DNA of 44,883 bases. Source: Flavobacterium sp. MedPE-SWcel (GTDB lineage Bacteria; Bacteroidota; Bacteroidia; Flavobacteriales; Flavobacteriaceae). Positions 15,714 to 24,017 of the stretch are shown here, in pieces. Every line of letters starts with the position of its first letter. Within the stretch, counting starts at the first letter, position 1. The DNA lies in contig MPCW01000017.1 in assembly GCA_001874325.1 (NCBI GenBank), positions 1 through 44,883 on the forward strand, given 5' to 3'. The notes under the pieces are model-generated. The model did no database searches. It was given only the letters and a program-made list of their open reading frames with translations, and was not told the origin of the DNA. The translations under genes were made by a program, and so were the position numbers.

Positions 15714-16094
15714 TTACAACCAAGTAAACAATAACACTGCTGGTATAAAGTAAATTACGATAGTTCTAGCACCATCATAATCTTTAGCAACACGTTGTCC
15801 TAAAAGTAAAAACAGTAGTGTAACACAAGATAGACATGCTGCCCAAAAAGCAAATTTTGTACCGTCGTTAACTAATAATTCGATAACCCCAATTATAGAG
15901 AAAGCTCCAGCTACAATTTCTAGTAATAGTATTGTACCAAGCGCTAAAGGCACCATGTTTTTAAGGAATGTTTCTGAAAAATGACCGTTTAGCCAACCTA
16001 CATTACCCTTCCAGTCTACTATTTTATCGTAACCAGATTGTATAAAAGTTATAGCAAGAAATAATAGTACAGCAATTATTGCGTAATCAGTCAT
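15714..16094 (-). CDS. DoxX-like membrane protein
   Basis: A 126-residue protein with four membrane helices and the general DoxX layout: an N-terminal helix followed by FIQSGYDKIVDWKGN (about 17-31), a second helix after a short amphipathic turn (about 48-70), then two more helices. DoxX proteins are small redox-linked membrane proteins whose reaction is mostly unclear. It lies 5 bp downstream of the polymerase delta-prime gene and 1 bp upstream of another small membrane protein, so the three look co-transcribed although no functional link is evident. Confidence 0.75.
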   Translation of the reverse strand: MTDYAIIAVLLFLAITFIQSGYDKIVDWKGNVGWLNGHFSETFLKNMVPLALGTILLLEIVAGAFSIIGVIELLVNDGTKFAFWAACLSCVTLLFLLLGQRVAKDYDGARTIVIYFIPAVLLFTWL

Positions 16095-16099
16095 GGTGT

Positions 16100-17248
16100 T
16101 TATTTTTTATGAATTAGTCGTGTTAGTTTAATAGATAGATCAGTCAAAATTATTTTCGCATTTCCGTTACGCTCTATATGATATATCGCATCAGAAATCT
16201 CGGTAAAAATACCGTTAATGTTGTTACCGTTTACAAACGGAGCAAAATTTTCTAATTTAAATTTAGCAACAGTAGGCTCTACATACACTAAGTCTTTAGC
16301 CTGATAGTTAAGCATTAGTGCTTGACGGAACATGGTAATACAAAAATCAAGAAATTGTTTTTGCGCCTCGCGCCCTATACTCGCTATTTGTTCGCTCCAG
16401 CTTATAAGGTCTTGTATAGCAGCAGCATTACCCTTTGCCCTAAAGGCAGCACGTACCCATTGTACAAACCATTCTTCAAAAGGATATTCATCACCTTTTT
16501 TGTGCAATAAGTGTAAAGCCTGATTATAATTACCCTGTGCCTGATGTGCTAGTTTTTTAGCATCGGCGGCAGCTATATTTTCACGAGAAACAAGCCCATC
16601 GGTAATAACCTGCTCACTTAATCCACCAAAATGAAGTACTTGGCAGCGCGATAGTATAGTTTGCAGTATATTATCTTCATCCTCAGTAACCAGTAAAAAA
16701 ATGGTTTTTTCTGGTGGCTCTTCAAGTAGCTTTAGTAATTTGTTGGCACTCGAAATATTCATTCTATCTGCCATCCAAATAATCATTACTTTATGCCCAC
16801 CCTCATAAGCTTTTAGCGAAAGCGATTTTACAATTTCTTGTGCTTCATCTACACCTATTTGACCTTGCTTTTTAGCAATATCAATTTTCTTATACCAGTC
16901 AAAAAGACCACCATAAGGCGTTTCGGTTACAAACTCGCGCCACGATTTCATAAAATTACCACTCACAGGGTGGCTTTTTACTTCGCTATTAGTCGCTACA
17001 GGAAATACAAAATGTAAATCAGGATGTGATAAGTTATTAAACTTTAAGTTACAAGCTTCGTTACCACCATTATTTTCGTCATCAGTATTAGCACACAAAA
17101 TATATTGTGCATAAGCAATAACCATGGGCAATGCTCCTGAACCTTCGGGGCCTACAAACAATTGTGCATGAGGAACCCTGCCCGCACTAGCACTTTTTGT
17201 TAAATGACTTTTTATATGTTCTTGTCCTAATATTTCTGAGAAAAGCAT
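16100..17248 (-). CDS. holB: DNA polymerase III subunit delta-prime (clamp loader)
   Basis: A 382-residue clamp-loader subunit. The AAA+ fold starts with ILGQEHIKSHLTKSA; the P-loop position reads GPEGSGALP (about 33-41), where the Walker A Lys-Thr is Ala-Leu, so it should not bind ATP productively, as is usual for delta-prime. The SRC motif (ILSRCQVLHF) that supplies the arginine finger is present, as is NKLLKLLEEPPE. An insertion of about 60 residues (55-115) carrying two Cys replaces the usual four-Cys zinc module. A -7 element ends only 4 bp before the ATG, implying a leaderless transcript. First gene of a three-gene operon. Confidence 0.9.
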   Translation of the reverse strand: MLFSEILGQEHIKSHLTKSASAGRVPHAQLFVGPEGSGALPMVIAYAQYILCANTDDENNGGNEACNLKFNNLSHPDLHFVFPVATNSEVKSHPVSGNFMKSWREFVTETPYGGLFDWYKKIDIAKKQGQIGVDEAQEIVKSLSLKAYEGGHKVMIIWMADRMNISSANKLLKLLEEPPEKTIFLLVTEDEDNILQTILSRCQVLHFGGLSEQVITDGLVSRENIAAADAKKLAHQAQGNYNQALHLLHKKGDEYPFEEWFVQWVRAAFRAKGNAAAIQDLISWSEQIASIGREAQKQFLDFCITMFRQALMLNYQAKDLVYVEPTVAKFKLENFAPFVNGNNINGIFTEISDAIYHIERNGNAKIILTDLSIKLTRLIHKK

Positions 17249-17252
17249 AGGG

Positions 17253-17260
17253 CAAATATA
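17253..17260 (-). promoter_or_regulatory. -7 element for holB, near-leaderless
   Basis: On the minus strand this reads TATATTTG, matching TAnnTTTG, and ends 4 bp before the holB ATG at 17248. Transcription would begin at or within a base or two of the start codon. A -33 TTG is not evident. Confidence 0.55.
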
Positions 17261-17303
17261 GGAGAATTTAGGAGATGTGTAGTGTTATGATTTGTGATTG
17301 TCT

Positions 17304-17377
17304 GTCATTACGAGGAGGCACGACGAAGTAATCTGTTAGAGCATAAGTATAAAGATTGCTTCGTACCTCGGAATGAC
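17304..17377. repeat. Palindromic dispersed repeat, copy 1
   Basis: The left arm at 17304..17334 begins GTCATTACGAGGAGGCACG and ends in GTAATCT; the right arm at 17353..17377 begins AGATTGCTTCGTACCTCG and is its imperfect reverse complement with 6 nt missing. The arms enclose an 18-nt loop. The arm type resembles palindromic GTCATTGCGAGG repeats scattered through many bacterial genomes. Copy 1 lies just upstream of the GIY-YIG gene. Confidence 0.85.
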
Positions 17378-17435
17378 TATACGTGTGGAATTACTAGGAG
17401 GGAGGACAAATCAAAAATTTCATTATTTTGCAAGT

Positions 17436-17735
17436 ATGAAAGTAGGCTATACTTATATCATAACAAATCACACTAATACCACTTTGTATATTGGTGTAAC
17501 GTCAGATTTACATCAACGTATTAAAGAACATAAATACAAGCGTTATCCAAACTCTTTTTCAGCACGTTATAATCTTAATAAACTGGTGTATTTTGAAACA
17601 TTCCAAATGATAGAGGACGCTATTAGTAGAGAGAAACAATTAAAAGCAGGCTCTAGAAGTAAGAAAGTTGTATTAATTGAAAAGATGAATTCTGAATGGA
17701 AAGATTTGTATTTTGAGATTGAGAACTACTTGTAA
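17436..17735 (+). CDS. GIY-YIG nuclease domain protein
   Basis: A 99-residue stand-alone GIY-YIG endonuclease domain (UvrC/Slx1 superfamily). The GIY part is YTYIITN, the YIG part LYIGVT, the catalytic Arg is in HQRIKEHK, and the metal-binding Glu in SREKQLKAG; a C-terminal N-x-x-W-x-D-L block follows. The ATG at 17436 starts right before the domain; the frame is open further upstream to 17373, but that part is the tail of a repeat and is not conserved-looking. The gene sits alone between divergent holB and pgk, with a palindromic repeat 58 bp upstream and two more beginning 18 bp downstream. This arrangement suggests a mobile or repeat-associated gene. Its natural substrate is unknown. Confidence 0.88.
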   Translation: MKVGYTYIITNHTNTTLYIGVTSDLHQRIKEHKYKRYPNSFSARYNLNKLVYFETFQMIEDAISREKQLKAGSRSKKVVLIEKMNSEWKDLYFEIENYL

Positions 17736-17753
17736 TAATGTTGAGCACATCTC

Positions 17754-17865
17754 GTCATTGCGAGGAGGCACGACGAAGCAATCTGTAGCTGTAAAACCAT
17801 AAAGTAGTTAATTATAAGTAACGTATAAAGATTGTCGCGTTCCATTGCATTTCACTCGCAATGAC
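17754..17865. repeat. Palindromic dispersed repeat, copy 2
   Basis: The left arm at 17754..17784 begins GTCATTGCGAGGAGGCACG; the right arm at 17829..17865 begins AGATTGTCGCGTTCC and ends CACTCGCAATGAC. The right arm is the most diverged of the three and is longer by 12 nt. Same orientation as copies 1 and 3. Confidence 0.8.
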
Positions 17866-17871
17866 CGTTAC

Positions 17872-17968
17872 GTCATTACGAGGAGGCACGACGAAGTAAT
17901 CTGTTGTAATAAAGGTATTAGTAGTTTATTATAAAAACGGTATAGATTGCTTCGTACCTCGCAATGAC
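17872..17968. repeat. Palindromic dispersed repeat, copy 3
   Basis: The left arm (17872..17902) is identical over 31 bp to that of copy 1; the right arm (17944..17968) differs from copy 1 by one base. It begins 6 bp after copy 2. Together copies 2 and 3 fill most of the 359-bp gap between the GIY-YIG gene and pgk. Confidence 0.85.
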
Positions 17969-18049
17969 CAAAACTATGAGAGGATTACGAAAGAGTAACC
18001 CAAACTCATTTTATGGGGGTTAATCAATACACCATAAAACAGAAAAAAC

Positions 18050-18057
18050 TATATTTG
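18050..18057 (+). promoter_or_regulatory. -7 element for pgk
   Basis: TATATTTG matches TAnnTTTG and ends 37 bp before the pgk ATG. A good TTG -33 is not visible at the usual distance. Confidence 0.5.
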
Positions 18058-18094
18058 CTTTTCTTCAAATAAAAACTAAAATAAACGCATAGCG

Positions 18095-19282
18095 ATGAAA
18101 ACCATTTCAGACATTAATTTTGCAGGTAAAAAGGCATTAATACGAGTAGATTTTAATGTACCTCTAGATGAGAATTTTAACGTTACTGATGCTACTCGAA
18201 TTGAAGCAGCAAAACCAACAATTGATAAAATTTTAAACGATGGTGGTAGCGTTATTTTAATGAGCCACTTGGGTAGACCAAAAGGTAAAGAAGATCAATT
18301 TTCGCTAAAACATATCGTAGCAAAAGCAAGCGAAGTTTTAGGCAAGCCAGTACAATTTGTAAACGACTGTATAGGTAACGATGTAGCAACTGCTGCTAAT
18401 AACCTAAAAGCAGGCGAAATATTACTACTAGAAAACTTACGTTTTTATAAAGAAGAAACTGCTGGAGATGAAGGTTTTGCAGAGCAATTATCAAAACTAG
18501 GCGATATTTATGTAAACGATGCCTTTGGTACAGCACACCGTGCACATGCATCTACAACTATTGTGGCTAAGTTTTTCCCAGAAAACAAAGTATTTGGAGC
18601 ATTACTTGCTAAAGAAATTGAGAGCTTAAACAAAGTATTAAATAATAGCGAAAAACCAGTAACGGCTGTTTTAGGTGGTAGTAAAGTATCGTCAAAAATC
18701 ACAGTTATTGAGAATATATTAGACAAAGTAGATCATTTAATTATTGGTGGAGGTATGACCTTTACTTTTATTAAAGCACTAGGCGGAAAAATAGGAAACT
18801 CTATTTGTGAGGACGATAAGCAAGAGCTTGCCCTTGAAATATTAGCAAAAGCAAAAGCTAAAAATGTACAAGTACACTTACCTGTAGATGTTATTGCTGC
18901 CGATGGTTTTAAAAATGATGCAAACACTACTGTGGTTAACACTAACGAAATTTCTGACGGATGGCAAGGGCTTGATGCAGGGCCAAAATCGTTAGAGAGC
19001 CTTAAGCAAGTAATATTAGACTCTAAAACAATATTATGGAATGGTCCTCTAGGAGTTTTTGAAATGGAAACTTTTGCAAAAGGTACTATTACATTAGGTG
19101 AATTTATTGCAGAGTCTACTAAAAACGGGGCATTCTCACTTGTAGGTGGAGGTGACTCAGTAGCAGCAGTAAAACAATTCGGTTTAGAGCCAAAAATGAG
19201 TTATGTATCTACTGGAGGTGGTGCCATGCTAGAAATGCTAGAAGGTAAAACACTACCAGGTATTGCAGCAATATTAAACTAA
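18095..19282 (+). CDS. pgk: Phosphoglycerate kinase
   Basis: The glycolytic enzyme that makes ATP from 1,3-bisphosphoglycerate. The N-terminal signature is RVDFNVPLD at residues 17-25, followed by MSHLGRPKG (about 54-62); the nucleotide-binding site includes GGSKVSSKI and [14 protein letters not shown] (about 350-363), with [11 protein letters not shown] near the C-terminus. At 395 residues it is full length. Its promoter lies just past the palindromic repeats. The SUMF1-like gene follows 16 bp downstream and is probably co-transcribed. Confidence 0.98.
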   Translation: MKTISDINFAGKKALIRVDFNVPLDENFNVTDATRIEAAKPTIDKILNDGGSVILMSHLGRPKGKEDQFSLKHIVAKASEVLGKPVQFVNDCIGNDVATAANNLKAGEILLLENLRFYKEETAGDEGFAEQLSKLGDIYVNDAFGTAHRAHASTTIVAKFFPENKVFGALLAKEIESLNKVLNNSEKPVTAVLGGSKVSSKITVIENILDKVDHLIIGGGMTFTFIKALGGKIGNSICEDDKQELALEILAKAKAKNVQVHLPVDVIAADGFKNDANTTVVNTNEISDGWQGLDAGPKSLESLKQVILDSKTILWNGPLGVFEMETFAKGTITLGEFIAESTKNGAFSLVGGGDSVAAVKQFGLEPKMSYVSTGGGAMLEMLEGKTLPGIAAILN

Positions 19283-19298
19283 AATAAAGCTTATTACT

Positions 19299-19979
19299 AT
19301 GCTGGATATTTTTAACGTTGCTATACAAATGATAGAAATTCCAGCAGGAATAGTAAGTTTAAGAGACGACAGAACTAAACAAGAATGGACTGTTGAAATA
19401 GCTCCTTTTTTATTAGATAAATATCTAGTAACGCAGGAGTTGTATGCAAGTGTAACAGGAGAATCGCCAAGTACTTTTAAAGGAAATAAAAAACCTGTAG
19501 AAGATGTATCGTGGAAAGATGCCGTTACATTTTGTAATAAATTATCTGTTATGCAAGGTTTAGAGCCGTGCTATATAATAGACGAAAATTTTGAAAAGAA
19601 AATGTCTTTCAATCCCAAAGCTAATGGGTACAGACTGCCTACCGATGCCGAATGGCAGTATGCTTGTAAAGCAAACAGTAAAGAGGCTAGGTATGGAGTG
19701 CTTGACGAAATAGCTTGGTATAAAGAAAATTCAGAAAAGCAAACACACGATGTTGGGCTTAAAGCTCCAAATAATTGGGGACTGTTCGACATGATTGGTA
19801 ATGTTTGGGAGTGGTGTTCTGATATTTATGACGAAGAGGTTTACGGATCTTATCGTGTTTTGAGAGGCGGAGGATGGTATGATGAAGCAAGGGGTTGTAT
19901 GGCTACAAACCGTAGACGAAGCCACCCTGTAGCTTATAAAATAGATGATCTTGGTTTTCGGGTTGCGCGCAATTTATAA
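19299..19979 (+). CDS. SUMF1/formylglycine-generating-enzyme-like protein
   Basis: A 226-residue protein with a complete FGE-sulfatase fold and no signal peptide. Typical blocks are MIEIPAGIVSLRDD, FLLDKYLVTQELYASVTG, PVEDVSWKDAVTFCNKLS, YRLPTDAEWQYACK, WGLFDMIGNVWEWCSD and VLRGGGWYDEARG. True formylglycine-generating enzymes have two copper-binding Cys just after the GGS motif; here the first position is Asp and only the second Cys remains (RGCMATNRRR). It is therefore more likely a non-FGE member of the family, whose roles vary. Placed 16 bp after pgk, probably in the same transcript. No sulfatase gene lies in the window. Confidence 0.87.
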   Translation: MLDIFNVAIQMIEIPAGIVSLRDDRTKQEWTVEIAPFLLDKYLVTQELYASVTGESPSTFKGNKKPVEDVSWKDAVTFCNKLSVMQGLEPCYIIDENFEKKMSFNPKANGYRLPTDAEWQYACKANSKEARYGVLDEIAWYKENSEKQTHDVGLKAPNNWGLFDMIGNVWEWCSDIYDEEVYGSYRVLRGGGWYDEARGCMATNRRRSHPVAYKIDDLGFRVARNL

Positions 19980-20083
19980 CAATGCACGCTACGTTAAGAA
20001 AAGCAATATTATATAAAACTTGAAGTTATAGCCTGTATGTATTTAGCAATACAATTGCGTATAACTCTTATTAAAAGTGATTT

Positions 20084-21754
20084 ATGAAGATGAATAAAAT
20101 GCTGTTGTTTGTTGCTACACTTTTTTCGTGTGCTACTTTTGCACAAGAGAGTGCAGAACCAAACATTATAATTAATCCAGAAGTTAAACTTTCTTATATC
20201 GACTCTGTAAAAGCGACATTTGTTCGCAACGAAGAGTTTGCTCGTTTAGATAGCCTTTGGGTGAAAGAACTTACTAATAAAGAACTTTTTGCAACAATGC
20301 AAGAAGACATGGTAAGCATAAACACAGATGAAAGTGTAGATTATAACAACCTTTCTACTGAGGTTTTAAAAGAACGATTAGCAAAACTAGATGCTACCTC
20401 GCCTTTTAATATCGAGTATAACGAGGCGTTAGAAAATACCATAAAATCGTATCTTAAATACCGAAAGAAAACCTTAGCAAGGTTAATGACGGTATCAGAA
20501 TATTATTTCCCGATGTTCGAAGAACATTTAGCGAAATACGATATTCCGTTAGAGATAAAATATCTAGCCATTGTAGAGTCAGCCCTTAACCCTCGTGCAA
20601 AATCGAGAGTAGGAGCATCGGGGCTTTGGCAGTTTATGTATGCTACTGGTAAACAGTATAATTTAAAGATCGATTCGTATGTAGATGAAAGATACGACCC
20701 TTTAAAAGCAACAGAAGCAGCATGCCAATACCTTTCTAGAATGTATAAAATGTTTGGCGAGTGGGATTTGGTTTTAGCATCTTATAACGCAGGACCTGGT
20801 AATGTAATGAAAGCAATGCGTCGTTCGGGCAGTCATAAAAATTACTGGAATATACGACCAAAATTACCTAGAGAAACAAGAAACTATGTACCTGCTTTCT
20901 TGGCTACAATGTATTTGTATGAGTATGCCGATGAGCATGGTATTAAAGCAACAGAAGCAGCACCAATAACGTATTTTGAAACGGATACAATTATGGTTAA
21001 ACGAGCTTTATCGTTTAAACAAATATCTAATTTATTAGATATGCCTGTAGATCAGATTCAGTTGTTAAACCCTATATATAAGTTAGATGTAATTCCATAT
21101 ATACTAGATAAACCACATTATGTGAGGTTGCCTAAAGATAAAATTGGTTTATTTGTATCTAACGAAGACGCTATTTATGCTTATGTAGATCACGAAGCTA
21201 GCAAACGCGAAAAACCATTATATAATGGCAATGGTGCTGTAACATTATTAAAAAATGGTAAGCAGCGAATAACTACTACTAAAAGATACAGAATTAGAAA
21301 TGGTGATAATTTAGGTGCAATTGCAAATAAGTTTCATGTTTCGGTACGCGATATTAAAAGATGGAACGGTATTAGAGGTACTAATATTAGAGCAGGAAAA
21401 TATTTAAAAATACTCAAGACCAAGATAGTCGATGCTCCTAAAAAGGAAATCGTACTTCCTAAAGTTAAGGGAGTTAAAAAAGAAGATTTAAAAGTAGTAC
21501 CTGTTAGAATAATTGAACCAGAAATAGAAGCTGTTGCTATTATAGAGGTAGTACCACCTGTACAGAAAAGTGTTAAAGGAATAGACTATGAAAAGGATTC
21601 ATTGTATGTAGTACAAAAAGGTGATTCGTTATTTAGTATTGCCAAAAAACACCGAGGTGTAACGGTAGAGAACTTAAAGCATTGGAACAAAATACAAGGA
21701 AAAAGTATTAAACCAGGGATGAAATTAAAGGTTGCTAAACAAGATATAAACTAA
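20084..21754 (+). CDS. MltD-type lytic transglycosylase with LysM domains
   Basis: A secreted, 556-residue murein lytic transglycosylase that cleaves glycan strands of peptidoglycan. A signal peptide ending in ATFAQ (residues 1-21) is followed by the SLT domain (about 143-260), with catalytic Glu165 in VESALNPRAKS, then GASGLWQFM and LASYNAGPGNV. Two LysM peptidoglycan-binding domains lie at about 401-444 and 507-550; a degenerate third one may lie at about 303-350. This is the MltD architecture of Bacteroidota. A DUF4837 lipoprotein and an acetyltransferase follow closely and are probably in the same operon. Confidence 0.93.
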   Translation: MKMNKMLLFVATLFSCATFAQESAEPNIIINPEVKLSYIDSVKATFVRNEEFARLDSLWVKELTNKELFATMQEDMVSINTDESVDYNNLSTEVLKERLAKLDATSPFNIEYNEALENTIKSYLKYRKKTLARLMTVSEYYFPMFEEHLAKYDIPLEIKYLAIVESALNPRAKSRVGASGLWQFMYATGKQYNLKIDSYVDERYDPLKATEAACQYLSRMYKMFGEWDLVLASYNAGPGNVMKAMRRSGSHKNYWNIRPKLPRETRNYVPAFLATMYLYEYADEHGIKATEAAPITYFETDTIMVKRALSFKQISNLLDMPVDQIQLLNPIYKLDVIPYILDKPHYVRLPKDKIGLFVSNEDAIYAYVDHEASKREKPLYNGNGAVTLLKNGKQRITTTKRYRIRNGDNLGAIANKFHVSVRDIKRWNGIRGTNIRAGKYLKILKTKIVDAPKKEIVLPKVKGVKKEDLKVVPVRIIEPEIEAVAIIEVVPPVQKSVKGIDYEKDSLYVVQKGDSLFSIAKKHRGVTVENLKHWNKIQGKSIKPGMKLKVAKQDIN

Positions 21755-21761
21755 ATTTATC

Positions 21762-22730
21762 ATGAAAAGAATAAAACAAATACTACTTTTTGCTTTTGTT
21801 CTTTGTGTTGTGGCTTGCAAAAATAAAGATGATGCCACAGCATCTAAAGGTGATATTAACGAGATATCGATTGTAATAGACGATGTGCTCTGGAATAGTG
21901 AAGTAGGCGATGATTTACGCGAAAATCTTGCCGCTCCAGTAGATGGTCTTACTCAAGAAGAACCTCTTTTTACACTAAACCAGTATCACGAAAGTGCTTT
22001 TGATGAAATCTTAAAAAAGGGTAGAAATATTATCTTAGTAGATAACAATGATGATATAGGATTTACTTCAAAAAAGAATACATTTTGCGCGCCACAAAAC
22101 GTGTTTACTTTCAGTGCAAAAACTATCGACGAGCTACGAGATCTCATATACATGCACTCTGATGAGATAATCAAAGAAATTAAACAAACCGAAATAGCCG
22201 AAAATCAAAAGCGTAATGAAAAACTAGGCTTATTAGATGAGGCTCGTTTTAAAGAGCAATTTGGTATATCTATAATGTTACCGGCTAGTTATAATTGCGC
22301 TATCGAAGCAGATGATTTTGTATGGCTTAAAAAAGATATGCCAAGTGGTAATACCAATATTTTATTATACAGCATACCGTATGATAGAATAGAGCATGAT
22401 AAAACAATATTGCATAATATTATAACCATGCGCGACTCTATTGGTACTATGTACATACATGGGAAAGACAAAGGCACGTACATGAAAACAGAAGAAGCTT
22501 ATTCGCCTTCTTTGTTTATGACCAGCTTTAAAGATAAACCTGCTTTTGAAACGCGTGGTAACTGGGAAATGGAAAACAACTTTATGAACGGACCATTTCT
22601 TAATTATGCTATACGCGACGATAAACATCAATGTTACTTAGTGGTAGAAGGCTTTATTTATAGCCCATCGTCACCTAAACGTGATTTAATAGTAGAATTA
22701 GAATCGATAATAAAATCTATACAGTTTTAA
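21762..22730 (+). CDS. DUF4837-family lipoprotein
   Basis: A 322-residue lipoprotein with lipobox CVVAC (Cys19). The mature part resembles the DUF4837 family of Bacteroidota, with ISIVIDDVLWNSEVGDDLR near the start, YNCAIEADDFVWLKKDMPSG in the middle (about 183-204, quoted only in part here as DDFVWLKK) and GNWEMENNFMNGPF later. The function is unknown; conservation and the envelope location suggest a role in cell-envelope maintenance. The gene begins 7 bp after the lytic transglycosylase stop and its stop codon shares one base with the next start. Confidence 0.85.
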   Translation: MKRIKQILLFAFVLCVVACKNKDDATASKGDINEISIVIDDVLWNSEVGDDLRENLAAPVDGLTQEEPLFTLNQYHESAFDEILKKGRNIILVDNNDDIGFTSKKNTFCAPQNVFTFSAKTIDELRDLIYMHSDEIIKEIKQTEIAENQKRNEKLGLLDEARFKEQFGISIMLPASYNCAIEADDFVWLKKDMPSGNTNILLYSIPYDRIEHDKTILHNIITMRDSIGTMYIHGKDKGTYMKTEEAYSPSLFMTSFKDKPAFETRGNWEMENNFMNGPFLNYAIRDDKHQCYLVVEGFIYSPSSPKRDLIVELESIIKSIQF

Positions 22731-23176
22731 TGAAACTAGAATTCAAAATAAAGCGATTTAACGAGTTTTCTATACACGAACTATATTCTGTACTACAACT
22801 GCGCAGTGAGGTGTTTGTAGTGGAGCAAGATTGCGTCTATCAGGATATAGATGGTAAAGATGAAAAGGCCTTGCACTTAATAGGTACTTATGAAGGCAAA
22901 ACGGTTGCCTATGCCCGTATTTTTGCAGCTAATGATTATTTTGAAGAACCTTCGATAGGTAGAGTAGTGGTTAGTAAAGAATACAGAGATAAAAAATGGG
23001 GTCATGACCTTATAGCTGCGGCAATAGATGGTATTAAACTATATTTTAATACAGATGAGGTTACAATATCAGCACAGCTGTATTTAAAGAAGTTTTATGA
23101 AAGTCACGGTTTTATTCAAGAAGGCGAAGGTTACCTAGAAGATGGTATACCACACATAAAAATGAAGCGAAAGTAA
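22730..23176 (+). CDS. ElaA-like GNAT acetyltransferase
   Basis: A 148-residue GNAT-fold protein of the ElaA type. The block LRSEVFVVEQDCVYQDIDG (about 25-43) and the acetyl-CoA site IGRVVVSKEYRDKKWGHDL (about 76-94) are characteristic; FYESHGFIQEGEGYLEDGIPH closes the domain (quoted partly as GFIQEGEGY). The substrate is unknown. Its ATG uses the last base of the upstream stop codon, indicating translational coupling with the DUF4837 gene. Confidence 0.9.
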   Translation: MKLEFKIKRFNEFSIHELYSVLQLRSEVFVVEQDCVYQDIDGKDEKALHLIGTYEGKTVAYARIFAANDYFEEPSIGRVVVSKEYRDKKWGHDLIAAAIDGIKLYFNTDEVTISAQLYLKKFYESHGFIQEGEGYLEDGIPHIKMKRK

Positions 23177-23185
23177 TAGAGGATA

Positions 23186-24004
23186 TTAAATCTCGGTTAT
23201 AACAAGTTCTACCCTACGGTCATACTCAGATCCTTTACCTAACGGAACAGTATTACCGTAACCCTTATGCGTCATTCTTTTAGGATTAATTCTTCTTTTA
23301 ATTAAATATCGATATACTGTTTTTGCACGATTTATAGAAAGTTCTCTTTTACGAGTACCCTTATCTATAGCTTCTTTTTGATAAGAAGGCGTACAGCATA
23401 CATGTCCTTGAATTTCGAATTTAAAGTTTTTGTATTTGTGCAGTAAGCGTGCTATTTTTTCTAGTTCTGCGGCCGATGATCTTGTTAACTTACTACTACC
23501 ACGCTCAAAAAGTATCTTTTCAAGATATATGTGGTCACCCACAGTCATATCTTTTTCTACTGTTTTGTATACACTAGGCTCTAAATTTAAAGGAGGTGAT
23601 TTCTCGAAATTAACCATTACATCTACACGACGATTGTATGATCGTGCTTCAGATACGTCGTTAATATCATCTTCAAGTAGTATTCTACCCTTACCCTCTA
23701 TGGTAACAATAATCTTGTTTTTAATACCATTATCCATCATTTTTTTCTTGATGGTATTGGCACGTTTACTAGACAATTTGTAGTTATAATCGTCTTTACC
23801 ACGATCATCTGTATAACCAAATATTTGAATAGTTTCTATGCGTGTAGTATCTATCGCTTTGATAAAAGCGACTACGTTGTTACCTTGTTTATTGTCTAAT
23901 TTATGATCGTCAAACTCAAAGTAAATAGAATAAACTGTTTCTTCTTGAGCAAACGAGGTAAAGGTAACTAGCAGTAAAATTAATATATTTAGGGTACTCT
24001 TCAT
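23186..24004 (-). CDS. Exported protein with two OmpA-type peptidoglycan-binding domains
   Basis: A 272-residue secreted protein from the ATG at 24004, where a clean signal peptide begins (MKSTLNILILLLVTFTSFAQ); the frame stays open to 24043, but that start would put a Lys-rich tract ahead of the signal. The mature part is two OmpA C-terminal-like domains in tandem: about 25-130 (YFEFDDHKLD; GYTDDRGKDDYN; YNRRVDVMV) and about 148-272 (LFERGSSKLT; GHVCCTPS; YDRRVELVIT). There is no beta barrel. Two such domains could bridge peptidoglycan strands. The gene lies 13 bp downstream of kup and is probably co-transcribed. Confidence 0.88.
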   Translation of the reverse strand: MKSTLNILILLLVTFTSFAQEETVYSIYFEFDDHKLDNKQGNNVVAFIKAIDTTRIETIQIFGYTDDRGKDDYNYKLSSKRANTIKKKMMDNGIKNKIIVTIEGKGRILLEDDINDVSEARSYNRRVDVMVNFEKSPPLNLEPSVYKTVEKDMTVGDHIYLEKILFERGSSKLTRSSAAELEKIARLLHKYKNFKFEIQGHVCCTPSYQKEAIDKGTRKRELSINRAKTVYRYLIKRRINPKRMTHKGYGNTVPLGKGSEYDRRVELVITEI

Positions 24005-24017
24005 GGGTAATGCTAAG

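Noticed and set aside
16990..17090. Loss-of-function in the polymerase subunit because Walker A is degenerate
   Set aside because: Delta-prime subunits normally have a non-functional P-loop; the gene is otherwise intact, so this is expected and not a defect.
17294..17476. Short open frame ahead of the GIY-YIG gene
   Set aside because: It translates the palindromic repeat and runs into the nuclease gene in another frame; no coding signature.
17304..17968. Three similar repeats that might be a CRISPR array
   Set aside because: Only three units, each itself an imperfect palindrome of 74-112 bp, with irregular spacing and a gene between copies 1 and 2; no cas genes nearby.
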